In this document: one piece after another, positions 34,732 through 43,765 of the stretch
Layout: every line of letters begins with the position of its first letter
Numbering within the stretch: position 1 is the stretch's first letter
Source: JBJMQS01 sp045802605
Lineage (GTDB): Bacteria; Planctomycetota; Planctomycetia; Gemmatales; Gemmataceae
Direction: 5' to 3'
Length of the DNA: 64,000 nt
Assembly: GCA_045802605.1 (NCBI GenBank)
Contig: JBJMQS010000030.1
Span: forward strand, 62,001-126,000
The notes under the pieces: model-generated
What the model saw: the letters and a program-made list of their open reading frames with translations, nothing else
Databases searched by the model: none
Told to the model about the DNA's origin: nothing
Translations under genes and position numbers: made by a program

Positions 34732-35856
34732 TTGTCTAGCGATGCAGGTCAGGGAAGACCGCCAGTGCTCCCCGGTGAGTTCATTCGCATCGAACTAACC
34801 AAGCGCGGCTGGAGCCAAGAGGATTTGGCGCACGTTCTTGGGCGCAGTCCCGCTCGGGTCAATCAAATCATCACCGGCAAACAGGAGTTGTCGCCGGAAA
34901 TTGCAATCCAGCTTCAGTATGCGATTGGCACGGCCGCCGACGTTTGGCTTCAGCGCGAAGCGGCGTATCGGCTGTCGCTTACAGCGGCGGACGTGGCAGA
35001 CGTAAAACTGCGGTCTCGGCTGTACGATTTCGGGCCGATCAAAGAGATGCAGAAGCGCGGCTGGTTAAAACCTGATGCGGCACCTGATGAGTTGGAGGCC
35101 GAAATACTCCGATTTTACGGCATCAAGTCTCTTGATGAGACGCCCCAGGTGGCAGGCGTTATGCGAAAGACTGCCCCATTGGCGTCTCTGTCGCACGCAC
35201 AGCGCGCTTGGTACTTCCGAGTTCGCAATCTAGCTACCAAGATGCCCGCGCTGCCCTTCGATAGCGCGAAGATGAAGGAGTGCCGTGCCGATCTCCGCAA
35301 ACTTGCAGCGTACTCTGCGCACGTCGCAAAGGTGCCGAAGGTCTTAGCACACTATGGAGTGCGATTCGTGATTGTACAGCCATTGGAAGGCGGTAAGGTG
35401 GATGGCGTGGCGACGTGGCTAGCGGCAAATGAGCCAGTTATCGGTCTGTCCATGCGATTCGAGCGCATCGACAACTTCTGGCACACTCTTTTGCATGAAG
35501 CGGTTCATGTCGAACACCACGACGAATCGGTGGATATGGACATGGATGATGAGCCGATCACCGCGAAGCCCGCATACGAAAAGAGGGCCGTCGATGATGC
35601 GGCATCGACGTTTGTACCGCGCCAAGAGTTGATGGCCTTCATCCGTCGCTACGGCCCGCTTTACTCAGAACAGGTCATTAACCAGCTTGCTAACAAGTTG
35701 AAAGTCCATCCAGGCATCATCGTGGGACAGCTTCACCATCTAGGAGAAGTGAGTTACTCCAAGTTCCGCGATCTGCTGGTTAAAGTCCGAGACGTTATTG
35801 CGCCCAAATCCCTAACGGACGGTTGGGGTTACACAGTTGATGCGAGGTTTGCATGA
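34732..35856 (+). CDS. HTH regulator with ImmA/IrrE-type metallopeptidase domain
   Basis: A 374-residue protein. The N-terminal HigA/VapI-like XRE domain reads GEFIRIELTKRGWSQEDLAHVLGRSPARVNQII, with ELSPEIAIQLQYAIG. The C-terminal domain has the zinc motif HEAVH (H255, E256, H259), as in ImmA/IrrE peptidases that cleave repressors. TTG at 34732 follows GGAG by seven bases, downstream of a strong promoter. The stop overlaps the next gene by four bases. Fused XRE-ImmA proteins often pair with a partner as a stress-induced or toxin-antitoxin-like switch; the partner here would be the 181-residue protein. Confidence 0.88.
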   Translation: MSSDAGQGRPPVLPGEFIRIELTKRGWSQEDLAHVLGRSPARVNQIITGKQELSPEIAIQLQYAIGTAADVWLQREAAYRLSLTAADVADVKLRSRLYDFGPIKEMQKRGWLKPDAAPDELEAEILRFYGIKSLDETPQVAGVMRKTAPLASLSHAQRAWYFRVRNLATKMPALPFDSAKMKECRADLRKLAAYSAHVAKVPKVLAHYGVRFVIVQPLEGGKVDGVATWLAANEPVIGLSMRFERIDNFWHTLLHEAVHVEHHDESVDMDMDDEPITAKPAYEKRAVDDAASTFVPRQELMAFIRRYGPLYSEQVINQLANKLKVHPGIIVGQLHHLGEVSYSKFRDLLVKVRDVIAPKSLTDGWGYTVDARFA

Positions 35857-36398
35857 GCAAGAAGCGACCGCGACGTGGAAAGCCTAAGATTCCGCGCCAA
35901 CCCTCTAACTATGACCGCGACCTTCAAAAGTTGACGGACCTGTACCGGAGTGAATATCCGGACAAGCCATTCTCTCTTGTGGATCTAGCAAACTGGATGA
36001 TCGACACGGGGAAGTGGGAGCAGGTCGAGTCGAATGCCGTGAAGGAGTTGATGCGCCATTTGCAGCGCGCGTTGCGTAAAGTCGAGATCACGGACGGCGA
36101 CGAAAAAGGACGGTATTATCACGCATTCATTGCCGGTGAAACACAACTGAGGCTTTGGGGGACGATAGATAATATCACGCCCGAAGACATGCGGTCTTCA
36201 TTACAATCGCGAGTCAACGGCAGCTTCTGTGGTGTCAGAAAAATCGACCAGGACCGGAGACTGTTTAACAAACGCCGTAAGCCCGCTGGACCGATTCAAT
36301 TAACCTTCAATTTTGATGCTCGGCTTGAAGATGAAACGCACTCATCCGAATACGTCGATCAGCCGCCGCCCGAAGTCGATCCCGAGTCGGTGGACTAA
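35853..36398 (+). CDS. Partner of the HTH-ImmA protein, unknown function
   Basis: A 181-residue soluble protein translated from an ATG overlapping the previous stop (ATGA). It has a basic head (SKKRPRRGKPKIPR), a helical core (FSLVDLANWMIDTGKW, VKELMRHLQRALRKV) and strands (GRYYHAFIAGETQLRLWGTIDNI). It ends with an acidic proline-rich tail. No family recognised. The overlap and shared strong promoter imply a fixed ratio with the peptidase-regulator, so it is a candidate substrate, toxin or co-factor. Confidence 0.72.
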   Translation: MSKKRPRRGKPKIPRQPSNYDRDLQKLTDLYRSEYPDKPFSLVDLANWMIDTGKWEQVESNAVKELMRHLQRALRKVEITDGDEKGRYYHAFIAGETQLRLWGTIDNITPEDMRSSLQSRVNGSFCGVRKIDQDRRLFNKRRKPAGPIQLTFNFDARLEDETHSSEYVDQPPPEVDPESVD

Positions 36399-36658
36399 GT
36401 TGGCTTTTTCGCCCACCGTTTCGCCGCGCCCTTTTTGCCGATTTGACTGAGCTTCTTCTTGCCCAGCTTCTTGGCCCGCGCCGGACCACCTTTCAACCCG
36501 CCGAGCCGCCCCAGGGCGACTGCGGCGGGGTTTTTCGTTTCGTCGTCCGGCTTTCCGACCTTCGGCCCGTCCGGGTCAATCCGCGATAGTAGATCGTTCA
36601 TTACCCCGGCCGCGAATTGCGCCGGGTCCGGGGTTCGCTTCTTGCGTTGTTTCGCCAT
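36395..36658 (-). CDS. Small basic protein, KGG-type repeat tail
   Basis: An 87-residue protein starting MAKQRKKRTPD. It has a helical first half (FAAGVMNDLLSRIDPDG) and a C-terminal lysine/glycine-rich tail (LGRLGGLKGGPARAKKL, then GKKGAAKRW). Short proteins ending in LG-x-LGG-x-KGG-x-ARA are widespread and probably bind nucleic acid. Its stop overlaps that of the convergent gene by three bases. Confidence 0.72.
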   Translation of the reverse strand: MAKQRKKRTPDPAQFAAGVMNDLLSRIDPDGPKVGKPDDETKNPAAVALGRLGGLKGGPARAKKLGKKKLSQIGKKGAAKRWAKKPT

Positions 36659-36714
36659 GCGGATTAGGATAACCCCGGTCAAGGTCAGTTGCAAGACCGC
36701 TCAGGCATCGACAT

Positions 36715-36933
36715 TTGTCTATAGACACTTATCTCTGGCTTATATTAGGCGTCGGCGGTTTGTCGTATCTCGCTGCCATCTTTTGGGCGGCGCGAGATGC
36801 GAACGCTAGAAACGTCTCAAGCCTCGTTGCGATACTGCTAGTAATGCTGGTCCCGTTTCCCTTTGGCTTCCTGGCTTGGTTGCTTATTCGCCCGAAACGT
36901 GTCCAGGCTGAAGATGACTGGTATCAACACTGA
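36715..36933 (+). CDS. Small two-helix membrane protein
   Basis: A 72-residue protein with membrane segments YLWLILGVGGLSYLAAIFWA and LVAILLVMLVPFPFGFLAWLLI, a positively charged linker (RDANARN) and an RPKR stop-transfer. It resembles phospholipase-D-nuclease-N-like or cardiolipin-synthase N-terminal hairpins. The start is TTG and no strong binding site is seen. Confidence 0.6.
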   Translation: MSIDTYLWLILGVGGLSYLAAIFWAARDANARNVSSLVAILLVMLVPFPFGFLAWLLIRPKRVQAEDDWYQH

Positions 36934-36942
36934 GTTGACCCA

Positions 36943-37389
36943 CTACCGGAATTCGGGGTGATTACTAACTTGCGACCACCACGACTGAACGGATATCTCA
37001 GGTAACGGTTCTTCCTCTGCGATTTTCTTTCCGACCTCCTCTAAGAATGTGCGTATCTTGTTCTTCTTTGTTGCCGACAGGTCATCTCTCATCTTGTCGA
37101 AAAGGCCCTGTGCAAGGGCATCGAAAAATTGTGGGCTGTAAGGCTGGAAGCTGTTGACGAATCCGTTTGTGAAGTCAGAAAGGTTTCTCGCGAAGAGAAG
37201 CGGCATATAGTGAGCGTTTGATGCCGACTTCCACATCAGACACAATTCTTCAAATGGTTGGATCAGCGAGGTATTTGCGAGTCTCGACACCTGACTATTT
37301 GCCCACGCCGTGTCGAAAAACCTCTCATATGGACGCGAATCAAATTGAATTTGTTTTGTCGCTATGCGCGTTCCGGGATTGGGCGTCAT
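36943..37389 (-). CDS. Hypothetical helical protein
   Basis: A 148-residue protein with GGAGAAGGATC before the ATG. It is mainly alpha-helical: SLIQPFEELCLMWKSASNAHY, LSDFTNGFVNSFQPY and KKNKIRTFLEEVGKKIAEE. It ends IQSW-like (SVQSWWSQVSNHPEF). It carries no membrane segment and no recognised domain. Confidence 0.65.
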   Translation of the reverse strand: MTPNPGTRIATKQIQFDSRPYERFFDTAWANSQVSRLANTSLIQPFEELCLMWKSASNAHYMPLLFARNLSDFTNGFVNSFQPYSPQFFDALAQGLFDKMRDDLSATKKNKIRTFLEEVGKKIAEEEPLPEISVQSWWSQVSNHPEFR

Positions 37390-37547
37390 GATCCTTCTCC
37401 TGTCCGAAGTTTTCCTGACGGAGAGATGATATGCAAGGTCGGTTCGCGCTAGATTCCTCTCGTCAGCAGGAGTAAATTGATGACAACGCTGACACCGGCG
37501 GTGAACCTCGCCATGCCCCCCTCGTATTGGCGGGCAACATTAGCGCA

Positions 37548-37946
37548 TCACACAGAGGATCGCCGCACGATGTGACGCTTGCCTTTACCCACTTCCTTGA
37601 TCGTGAAGTCGTCGAAATGGACCGCTTTGAGGCCGGCGACTTGGCAGACGATTGCGGGTTGCGCGGCAAAAATTTGAATCAATCGCCGCGCCGAATTCGA
37701 TGGAACGCGAATACCTTGTTCCCAACTTTGCACCGTTTTCGCGGAGACGTGCATCAGCTTCGCAAAGACCGCTTGCGACATCGAGGCGTGTTCGCGCAGG
37801 GCGACGAGCGTGGCAGCGTCGATTTCTGGCGGCGCTTCGGGGACCTCCACCGTTTTCAGGGTGAGTTCGCTGCGGGCGTGGGCAATGCTCTCCTTGAGTC
37901 CGGCCTTGAGTCGGTCAAACAATGGCTTGCGGGCTTTGGTTGGCAT
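37548..37946 (-). CDS. HigA-like antitoxin of a broken HigBA pair
   Basis: A 132-residue protein with a C-terminal XRE domain (LVALREHASMSQAVFAKLMHVSAKTVQSWEQG) in the NadS/HigA-2 style, where the toxin gene precedes the antitoxin. Its ATG overlaps the stop of the toxin remnant (TAATG), so the two were once coupled. The protein itself looks complete and should still bind DNA. The C-terminal HIVRRSSV tail is basic. With the toxin dead, it may persist as a regulator or be on the way out. Confidence 0.78.
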   Translation of the reverse strand: MPTKARKPLFDRLKAGLKESIAHARSELTLKTVEVPEAPPEIDAATLVALREHASMSQAVFAKLMHVSAKTVQSWEQGIRVPSNSARRLIQIFAAQPAIVCQVAGLKAVHFDDFTIKEVGKGKRHIVRRSSV

Positions 37947-38133
37947 TACTTCATCCCTTTCAGGAATCGCTGGTAGGCAGCGATAGCTTCGTGCTTCAGT
38001 TCTTGAGCCAAGGTACGCAACTGCCGCTTTTCGACTGGTGACAGGTCATCCTGTTCATCTTTGCCATAGATGTCGAGCATGTAAAATCGCCGGGCCTCGG
38101 GAATGTGTCAGATAGATCATTCTGCATCCGCCA
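37946..38133 (-). pseudogene. HigB/RelE-like toxin remnant
   Basis: The C-terminal part reads RFYMLDIYGKDEQDDLSPVEK, then LRTLAQELKHEA, as in HigB-type host-inhibition toxins. Going upstream, the frame meets TGA at 38108-38110. The preceding family sequence (GCRMIYLTH) continues in another frame, so one base has been lost or gained near 38108. The N-terminal half is missing and is replaced by a piece of aldo/keto reductase gene. Confidence 0.72.
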
Positions 38134-38137
38134 CGTT

Positions 38138-38245
38138 TGAGATAGCCGCGCCCCAGCGGACTGTAAGGCACCAGCCGAAGCCAACTTCCGCGAGCGTGGG
38201 GAACTCTTCCTTTTCCACCGCCCAGTGCCAGATGGAGTACTTCTC
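38138..38245 (-). pseudogene. Fragment of an aldo/keto reductase gene
   Basis: This 108-bp piece is about 80% identical to the part of the reductase gene at roughly 40784-40890. Both carry GATAGCCGCG, CCAGCGGACT, GAGCGTGGGGA and CTTCCTTTTCCACCGC in the same order. It encodes the region around YSPLGRGYL. It abuts the toxin remnant, so an illegitimate joining fused the two. Confidence 0.75.
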
Positions 38246-38407
38246 GATTGTACCGGCCTCCAAACCACGTAGACTTTAACTGGCGGATGCAATGTCTGCA
38301 TTCGGTCAACATTCGATTCGTTAGAATCTATCACCTCTGATTTCGACCGCAGCAGGGCCGAACTCCCCGGTGGTTCCTTCTAGGTAAGGACATCGAGGAG
38401 AATATAG

Positions 38408-40315
38408 ATGGCTACTAGACGAGAAGGGTCCGCGCGATTCCGGCCGAGTCTGTACAAACTCGATGATCGTATCGTGCCCAGCGGCAGTAGCTGGGTGCCG
38501 GTCAGCTCCGGAACCACAAGTCACTTGCACGACGTCGATGGCGTCATTGTCGGCCACTACGTCGTCGCGGTCGGCGACGACGGCACGATTGTGCGCTCGG
38601 TCGATGACGGCGCCACTTGGACGCCGCGCGCTTCGGGGACGACAGAATCGCTAATAGCCATTTCGCGCGGCGGCGAGTTGATCGCCGGCGCAGCCGGGAC
38701 GATTCTGCAGACGTTTGACAATGGGCAAACCTGGGTCCCACGTGCATCCGGCACGCCCAATACACTGCGCGCCATCGATGTCTCCAACGGAGAGTTTTTC
38801 GCGGTCGGCGATAATGGCACGATCATTCATTCGACCGATAATGGCTTCAACTGGTCAGGGCTCAACTCTGGCACGAGCAACAATCTCAATGCCCTGATCG
38901 TAGATGGATCTAATCTCATCGCGGTCGGCGACAACGGCACCATCCTGCTTTCCAGCAATGCCGGCCAGTCGTGGGCCGCGCAGGATGCGGGCACGACTCA
39001 GTCGTTGCGCGATGGCGAGTTCCAAGGCGCGCTGGGAGATTATGTCGTCGGCGACGGTGGCGTCATTCTCGGCTCGTTCGACCACGGCTCGCATTGGTCG
39101 GCCCGACCATCGGGGACCGGTAGCCCGCTGCAAGGCGTGACTGGCGACAACATCAGTCAATTGTTTGCCGTGGGATTTGCCGGCACACTCACGTATTCGT
39201 CGGACCAAGGCGCGACATGGTTTGTGATCGCTTCGGGGACCTCGACGACCCTCCATGAAGTTTGGTCGGAAGCAGTGGATAATGTTTACGCCGTCGGCGA
39301 TGGTGGGATGCTGCTCCACTTCACCGGCGTGCGTCTCAGCGCCACCGGTGCCGACGCGGGCGGCCTGCCCGTCGTCCGTTTGTTGGATACGCAGTCGGGC
39401 GTTGCGGTCCGCGACTTCTTGGCATTCGATGCGAGTTTTCGCGGCGGCGTCCGCGTTGCCATGGGCGATGTCAATCAGGACGGCCGGGATGATATCATTT
39501 GCGGGGCCGGTCCCGGCGGCGGGCCAAATGTGCGCGTCTTCGATGGTCGCACGTTTGCGATGATCCGCGACTTTTTCGCCTTTGATGCCAAATTCGCCGG
39601 CGGCGTGTTCGTGGCGTATGGCGTGCAGGCGAACATCAACGGTATATTCACCAGCCTCACGCCGGAGATTGTTGTTGGCGCGGATGCCGGCGGCGGACCT
39701 CATGTCAAAATGTTTAATGGTACAACCGGCGCGGAGGTGCTCAGCTTCTTCGCCTACGATGCAGGTTTCGGGGGCGGAGTCCGCGTCGCGACGCTCCCCG
39801 GCGGCGCAGTCAACGTGCCGCCCAAAATCGTGACGGCGGCGGGACCCGGCGGCGGTCCGCATGTGAAAGTGTTTAGCGGCCAAGACCACTCGGAGTTGTT
39901 AAGCTTCTTCGCTTATGATCCGGGGTTCCGCGGCGGCGTCTATGTCGCTACCGGGACCGTTTACGGCGTCACGAACAATTCCAGCCTAGCCCCGTTCAAC
40001 ATCATTACCGGGGCCGGGGCGGGCGGCGGTCCTTTGGTGCGCGTCTTCGACGCGACCAATGCCGATGTGCTTCAGCAGTTTTACGCGTACGCCAACTCCG
40101 TTTCGATCGGTGTGCGCGTCGGCGTGATTGGCGATCTGAATGCCGACAACCTGGCCGACGTGATGACCGCCCCCGGCCCGGGCGGCGGACCCCATGTCCG
40201 CTTCTTTGCCGCGCGCGTGCCCGTTCTGTTGGATGAGTTCTTTGCCTACGACCCCACATTCAGTGGCGGTGTCTACGCTGCCGGCAGCCTGCAGAAACTG
40301 CCGCCGCAGCGGTAG
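38408..40315 (+). CDS. Planctomycete surface protein with BNR/YCF48-like and FG-GAP-like repeats
   Basis: A 635-residue protein. It begins RFRPSLYKLDDRIVPS, the planctomycete L-(E/D)-DR-x-x-PS head seen on large exported proteins. Residues about 30-310 are six or seven repeats of about 42 residues with VGDDGTI and DNGQTW patterns (photosystem-stability/BNR propeller type). Residues 320-630 are repeats of about 60 residues with AGPGGGPHV-(K/R)-(V/F)-F and FFAYD-x-x-F-x-GGV, which are FG-GAP/VCBS-like calcium sites. It is probably a two-propeller surface protein. A GC-rich inverted repeat follows the stop. Confidence 0.85.
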   Translation: MATRREGSARFRPSLYKLDDRIVPSGSSWVPVSSGTTSHLHDVDGVIVGHYVVAVGDDGTIVRSVDDGATWTPRASGTTESLIAISRGGELIAGAAGTILQTFDNGQTWVPRASGTPNTLRAIDVSNGEFFAVGDNGTIIHSTDNGFNWSGLNSGTSNNLNALIVDGSNLIAVGDNGTILLSSNAGQSWAAQDAGTTQSLRDGEFQGALGDYVVGDGGVILGSFDHGSHWSARPSGTGSPLQGVTGDNISQLFAVGFAGTLTYSSDQGATWFVIASGTSTTLHEVWSEAVDNVYAVGDGGMLLHFTGVRLSATGADAGGLPVVRLLDTQSGVAVRDFLAFDASFRGGVRVAMGDVNQDGRDDIICGAGPGGGPNVRVFDGRTFAMIRDFFAFDAKFAGGVFVAYGVQANINGIFTSLTPEIVVGADAGGGPHVKMFNGTTGAEVLSFFAYDAGFGGGVRVATLPGGAVNVPPKIVTAAGPGGGPHVKVFSGQDHSELLSFFAYDPGFRGGVYVATGTVYGVTNNSSLAPFNIITGAGAGGGPLVRVFDATNADVLQQFYAYANSVSIGVRVGVIGDLNADNLADVMTAPGPGGGPHVRFFAARVPVLLDEFFAYDPTFSGGVYAAGSLQKLPPQR

Positions 40316-40339
40316 GGTGGTTGTCGGAGCGTACCGAGC

Positions 40340-40405
40340 GCACCGCGGGGATAAACCCCGCGGCTCGCAATTAAAAGTGAGCGGCGGCGTTTATCCCCGC
40401 GGTGC
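40340..40405. repeat. 16-bp inverted repeat between convergent genes
   Basis: GCACCGCGGGGATAAA (40340-40355) and TTTATCCCCGCGGTGC (40390-40405) are perfect inverse complements. They lie between the surface-protein stop and the reductase stop, so the element may act as a bidirectional terminator. Similar hairpin elements recur at 41512, 55074 and 61632. Confidence 0.75.
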
Positions 40406-40424
40406 ACTGTCGTCGCCACTCTCT

Positions 40425-41408
40425 CTACTTCCCCGTCATCGCCTCCATCGGCTCGGGGTACCTGGCCCCGTGGACGGTGATCTTTGTCGCGGCAGAGTCG
40501 ATGTCGCGGAGGTCGTCGGGGGTGAGCATCACATTCGCGGCAGCGATGTTTTCTTCGATGCGGTGGAGTTTGGTGGTGCCGGGGATGGGGACAATCCAGG
40601 GCTTCTGGGCCAAGAGCCAGGCGAGCGCGATCTGGGCGGGGGTGGCGTGTTTGCGGGTGCCGATGGTTTTGAGCAGATCGACGAGAGCCTGGTTCGCTTG
40701 CAGGGCTTCGGGCGTGAAGCGCGGCAGGTGTCTGCGGAAGTCGGTGCTGTCGAACGTCGTGCCGGCTTCGATCTTGCCGGTGAGATAGCCGCGGCCCAGC
40801 GGACTATAAGGCACCAGGCCGATGCCGAGTTCCTCGAGCGTGGGGATCACTTCCTTTTCCACCGCGCGGTGCCAGATCGAGTACTCGCTTTGCAGGGCGG
40901 CGACCGGCTGCACGGCGTGGGCCCGGCGGATCGTTTGCGCGCCGGCCTCGGACAGGCCGAAGTGCTTGACCTTGCCCTGCGTGATCAACTCCTTCACGGT
41001 GCCGGCCACCTCCTCGATCGGCACGTTCGGATCGACGCGGTGCTGATAAAGCAGATCGATGCGATCGGTGCGCAGCCGTTTGACCGACGCGTCGGTCACC
41101 GCGCGGATGTTCTCGGGCCGGCTGTCCACGCCCGTCGCGGGAATCCCATTTTTGAACCCGAATTTGGTGGCGATCACCACGCGGTCGCGCACCGGCGCGA
41201 GCGCTTCGCCGAGCAACTCTTCGTTGGCGTACGGGCCATACGCTTCGGCCGTGTCGAAGAACGTGACACCGCGATCGACCGCGGCACGGAGCAGAGCGAT
41301 GCCCTGTTGCTTGTCCACGGCCGGGCCGTAGCCGAAGCTGAGCCCCATGCAGCCCAGGCCAATGGCGGAGACGCGGAGATCGGAGGTGCCGAGCGTGCGA
41401 GTTTGCAT
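40425..41408 (-). CDS. Aldo/keto reductase
   Basis: A 327-residue NADPH-dependent oxidoreductase of the AKR (AKR13-like) type. The catalytic tetrad is visible: D52, Y57 (FDTAEAYG), K82 (ATKFGF) and H123 (YQHRVD). The cofactor region includes SPLGRGYLTG and PIPGTTK. The length is full. A fragment of a paralogous or duplicated copy lies at 38138-38245. The substrate cannot be told from sequence. Confidence 0.92.
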   Translation of the reverse strand: MQTRTLGTSDLRVSAIGLGCMGLSFGYGPAVDKQQGIALLRAAVDRGVTFFDTAEAYGPYANEELLGEALAPVRDRVVIATKFGFKNGIPATGVDSRPENIRAVTDASVKRLRTDRIDLLYQHRVDPNVPIEEVAGTVKELITQGKVKHFGLSEAGAQTIRRAHAVQPVAALQSEYSIWHRAVEKEVIPTLEELGIGLVPYSPLGRGYLTGKIEAGTTFDSTDFRRHLPRFTPEALQANQALVDLLKTIGTRKHATPAQIALAWLLAQKPWIVPIPGTTKLHRIEENIAAANVMLTPDDLRDIDSAATKITVHGARYPEPMEAMTGK

Positions 41409-41511
41409 GGGGAGGTTTCCGTGGGCGACGTGTGGATTGAGCGAGGGTAGGGGTGGATTGAGATAGGGTGCAAGCGGCGGGCCGGGGAGTGCGGGGTTTT
41501 GTTCGCCGCCC

Positions 41512-41694
41512 TCTTGTTAACCGGTCTTGTTAGCCGGACGCGCAAGCTACGGGAGGCAGCGACGTGGTCCCGTTTGGCAGGTCTGCCTTTCATTAGTTCG
41601 CGGGGGACCACAAGAAGGAGAGTCCACTCGAGTGGGGCATAGCCTCTGGTTCCCGTAGCTTGCGCGTCCGGCTAACAAGACCCGTTAACAAGAC
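41512..41694. repeat. 43-bp terminal inverted repeats, MITE-like element
   Basis: Positions 41512-41554 and 41652-41694 are near-perfect inverse complements (one mismatch in the inner 39 bp). They include TTAGCCGGACGCGCAAGCTA and its complement, and enclose 97 bp with no gene. It lies between the divergent reductase and histidine-kinase genes. GTTAAC sits at both ends. It has the look of a small non-autonomous mobile element. Confidence 0.78.
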
Positions 41695-41771
41695 CCACTG
41701 GGCATGGGATTTGCTTTCATACAGATGACGCACTGCGCGCTCAAGGCGCTCCTTTCCGCACCGAGAATTTC

Positions 41772-43697
41772 GTGACAACACTGAACGCCGACGACTATAC
41801 GCTCCAGGAGGTTGAGCAGCATTTCGCCGAATTGATCGCCGGCGTCGAAGATCATGCCATCTTTTTGATGGACCCCACTGGCATTATCAAAAGTTGGAAT
41901 GCCGGGGCGCGGCGCATCAAGGGCTATGAAGCCCACGAAATCATCGGCAAGTCGTTCATGAATTTTTACCCGCAGGAGGCCATCGATCGGGGTTGGCCGC
42001 AAGAAGAACTCCGGCGGGCGGCGGCGACCGGGCGGATTCAAGATGAAGGCTGGCGGTTGCGCAAGGATGGGACGCGCATCTGGGCGAACGTCGTCATCAC
42101 CGCACTGCGCTCGCCGCAAGGTGAGCTGCGCGGATATCTCAAGATCACCCGCGACCTGACCGAACGCAAGCAAGCCGAAGAGGCGGTCCGGCAAAGCGAA
42201 GAGCGGCTTCGCCTCATGATCGAGAGCGTGCAGGATTACGCCATCTTCATGCTCGACCCCGAGGGCTGCATCGCGACCTGGAATCAGGGGGCCGAGCGGA
42301 TCAAAGGCTACACGGCCGCCGAGATCATCGGCCAGCACTTCTCAATCTTTTATTCCTCCGAAGACAATGCGAACGGCAAGCCGGCCCGCGAACTGGAAAT
42401 CGCGATGCGTGAAGGGCGAGTCGAAGATGAAGGCTGGCGGGTCCGCAAAGACCGCTCGCAGTTTTGGGCCAACGTCATCATCACCGCGCTTTACGACACG
42501 CGGGGCACGCTGCGAGGTTTCGCCAAGATCACCCGCGACATGACCGAGAAGCGCAAGGTCGAGCAACTGCAACTCGCGGATAAACACAAAAACGAATTTC
42601 TGGCGATGCTCGCGCATGAACTGAGGAACCCGCTCGCGCCCATCCGCAACGGCGTCGAGTTGCTCAAGATGTCCAAAACCATCGAGCCGGAGATCCAAGA
42701 AACCACGCGGATGATGGAGCGTCAGATCGTGCATCTGGTCCGGCTCGTTGATGATCTGCTCGATGTCTCGCGAATCATCACCGGCAAAATACATTTGGAG
42801 CGCGAGCCCGTCGATGTCCGTGACGTGGTCAATCGCGCAGTCGAAGAGGTCCAGCCGATTCTTGACGCCCGGGGCCATGAGCTGATCCTGACGCAGCCGG
42901 CCCGGCCCATCATCGTTGATGGCGACGTGGTGCGTTTGGCGCAGGTGGTCAGCAATCTGTTGTCGAACGCGGCGAAGTACACCGAGACACCGAGCCAGAT
43001 TTGGCTCACGACCGAGAGCCGCGGCGAAGAGGTTGTCATTCGGATCCGCGACCAGGGAATTGGCCTGACATCCGAGGAAACCACGAAGATATTCAACCTT
43101 TTCGAGCAGGCCGACACGTCGATCTCGCGCTTCCGCGGCGGCCTGGGCATTGGCTTGACACTCGTCAAGCGGATCATCGAGATGCATCACGGCGAGGTGA
43201 AGGCCAACAGTGCCGGACTGGGCAAAGGCAGCGAGTTTGTCGTGCGCTTGCCGCTCTCCAAGGCCACATCGTCGGCGAAATTTCAACCGTATCCGGACCA
43301 CGATGCCAAAGGCCACGCGGGCCGGCGTATTCTCATCGTCGATGACAATGTCGATGCGGCCCAGAGCGTCGAGCGATTGGTCCGCAAGTGGGGGCACGAG
43401 GTGCAAACCGCCTTCAATGGCCCTGACGCACTGAAAAAGGCCAAAGTCTTCCTGCCGCAGATAGTGCTGCTCGACATCGGCATGCCGGGCATGAGCGGCT
43501 ACGAAGTCGCGAAGCAATTGCGGGCCGAACATGACCTGGAGGGCGTGATCATCACGGCGCTCACGGGATATGGCCAAGCTGAAGATCGCCTGCGATCGCA
43601 CGAAGCCGGGTTCAATCATCATCTGATCAAGCCACCGGATCCGGATCTGCTCGCCGCTCTGGTCGAGTCGCCGCAAACATTTTCCGAAGTGCCGTGA
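41772..43697 (+). CDS. PAS-PAS hybrid histidine kinase with receiver domain
   Basis: A 641-residue cytosolic sensor. Two PAS domains (about 15-135 and 145-265) share IF-(L/M)-(M/L)-DP, the IKGY step, and a WANV-(V/I)-ITAL strand. The kinase core has HisKA with H282 (AHELRNPLAP) and an HATPase_c domain (NLLSNAAKYT, DQGIGLT, GGLGIGLTLV). A C-terminal receiver carries D568 (LLDIGMPGMSGYE). No membrane segment is present, so the signal is probably internal (redox, light or ligand). The GTG start is preceded by weak sequence. No output regulator is adjacent; the small DUF3309 gene follows. Confidence 0.94.
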   Translation: MTTLNADDYTLQEVEQHFAELIAGVEDHAIFLMDPTGIIKSWNAGARRIKGYEAHEIIGKSFMNFYPQEAIDRGWPQEELRRAAATGRIQDEGWRLRKDGTRIWANVVITALRSPQGELRGYLKITRDLTERKQAEEAVRQSEERLRLMIESVQDYAIFMLDPEGCIATWNQGAERIKGYTAAEIIGQHFSIFYSSEDNANGKPARELEIAMREGRVEDEGWRVRKDRSQFWANVIITALYDTRGTLRGFAKITRDMTEKRKVEQLQLADKHKNEFLAMLAHELRNPLAPIRNGVELLKMSKTIEPEIQETTRMMERQIVHLVRLVDDLLDVSRIITGKIHLEREPVDVRDVVNRAVEEVQPILDARGHELILTQPARPIIVDGDVVRLAQVVSNLLSNAAKYTETPSQIWLTTESRGEEVVIRIRDQGIGLTSEETTKIFNLFEQADTSISRFRGGLGIGLTLVKRIIEMHHGEVKANSAGLGKGSEFVVRLPLSKATSSAKFQPYPDHDAKGHAGRRILIVDDNVDAAQSVERLVRKWGHEVQTAFNGPDALKKAKVFLPQIVLLDIGMPGMSGYEVAKQLRAEHDLEGVIITALTGYGQAEDRLRSHEAGFNHHLIKPPDPDLLAALVESPQTFSEVP

Positions 43698-43765
43698 ACA
43701 AAATTTTCATCGCGGCACGACTCTTGCACTTTGCATTGCACCAACGTCCAACAGGGAGTCCACAC

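Noticed and set aside
42342..43676. Open minus-strand frame of 444 codons inside the histidine kinase
   Set aside because: Antisense shadow; the plus strand carries all kinase motifs. The minus frame at 38855-39889 was rejected for the same reason.
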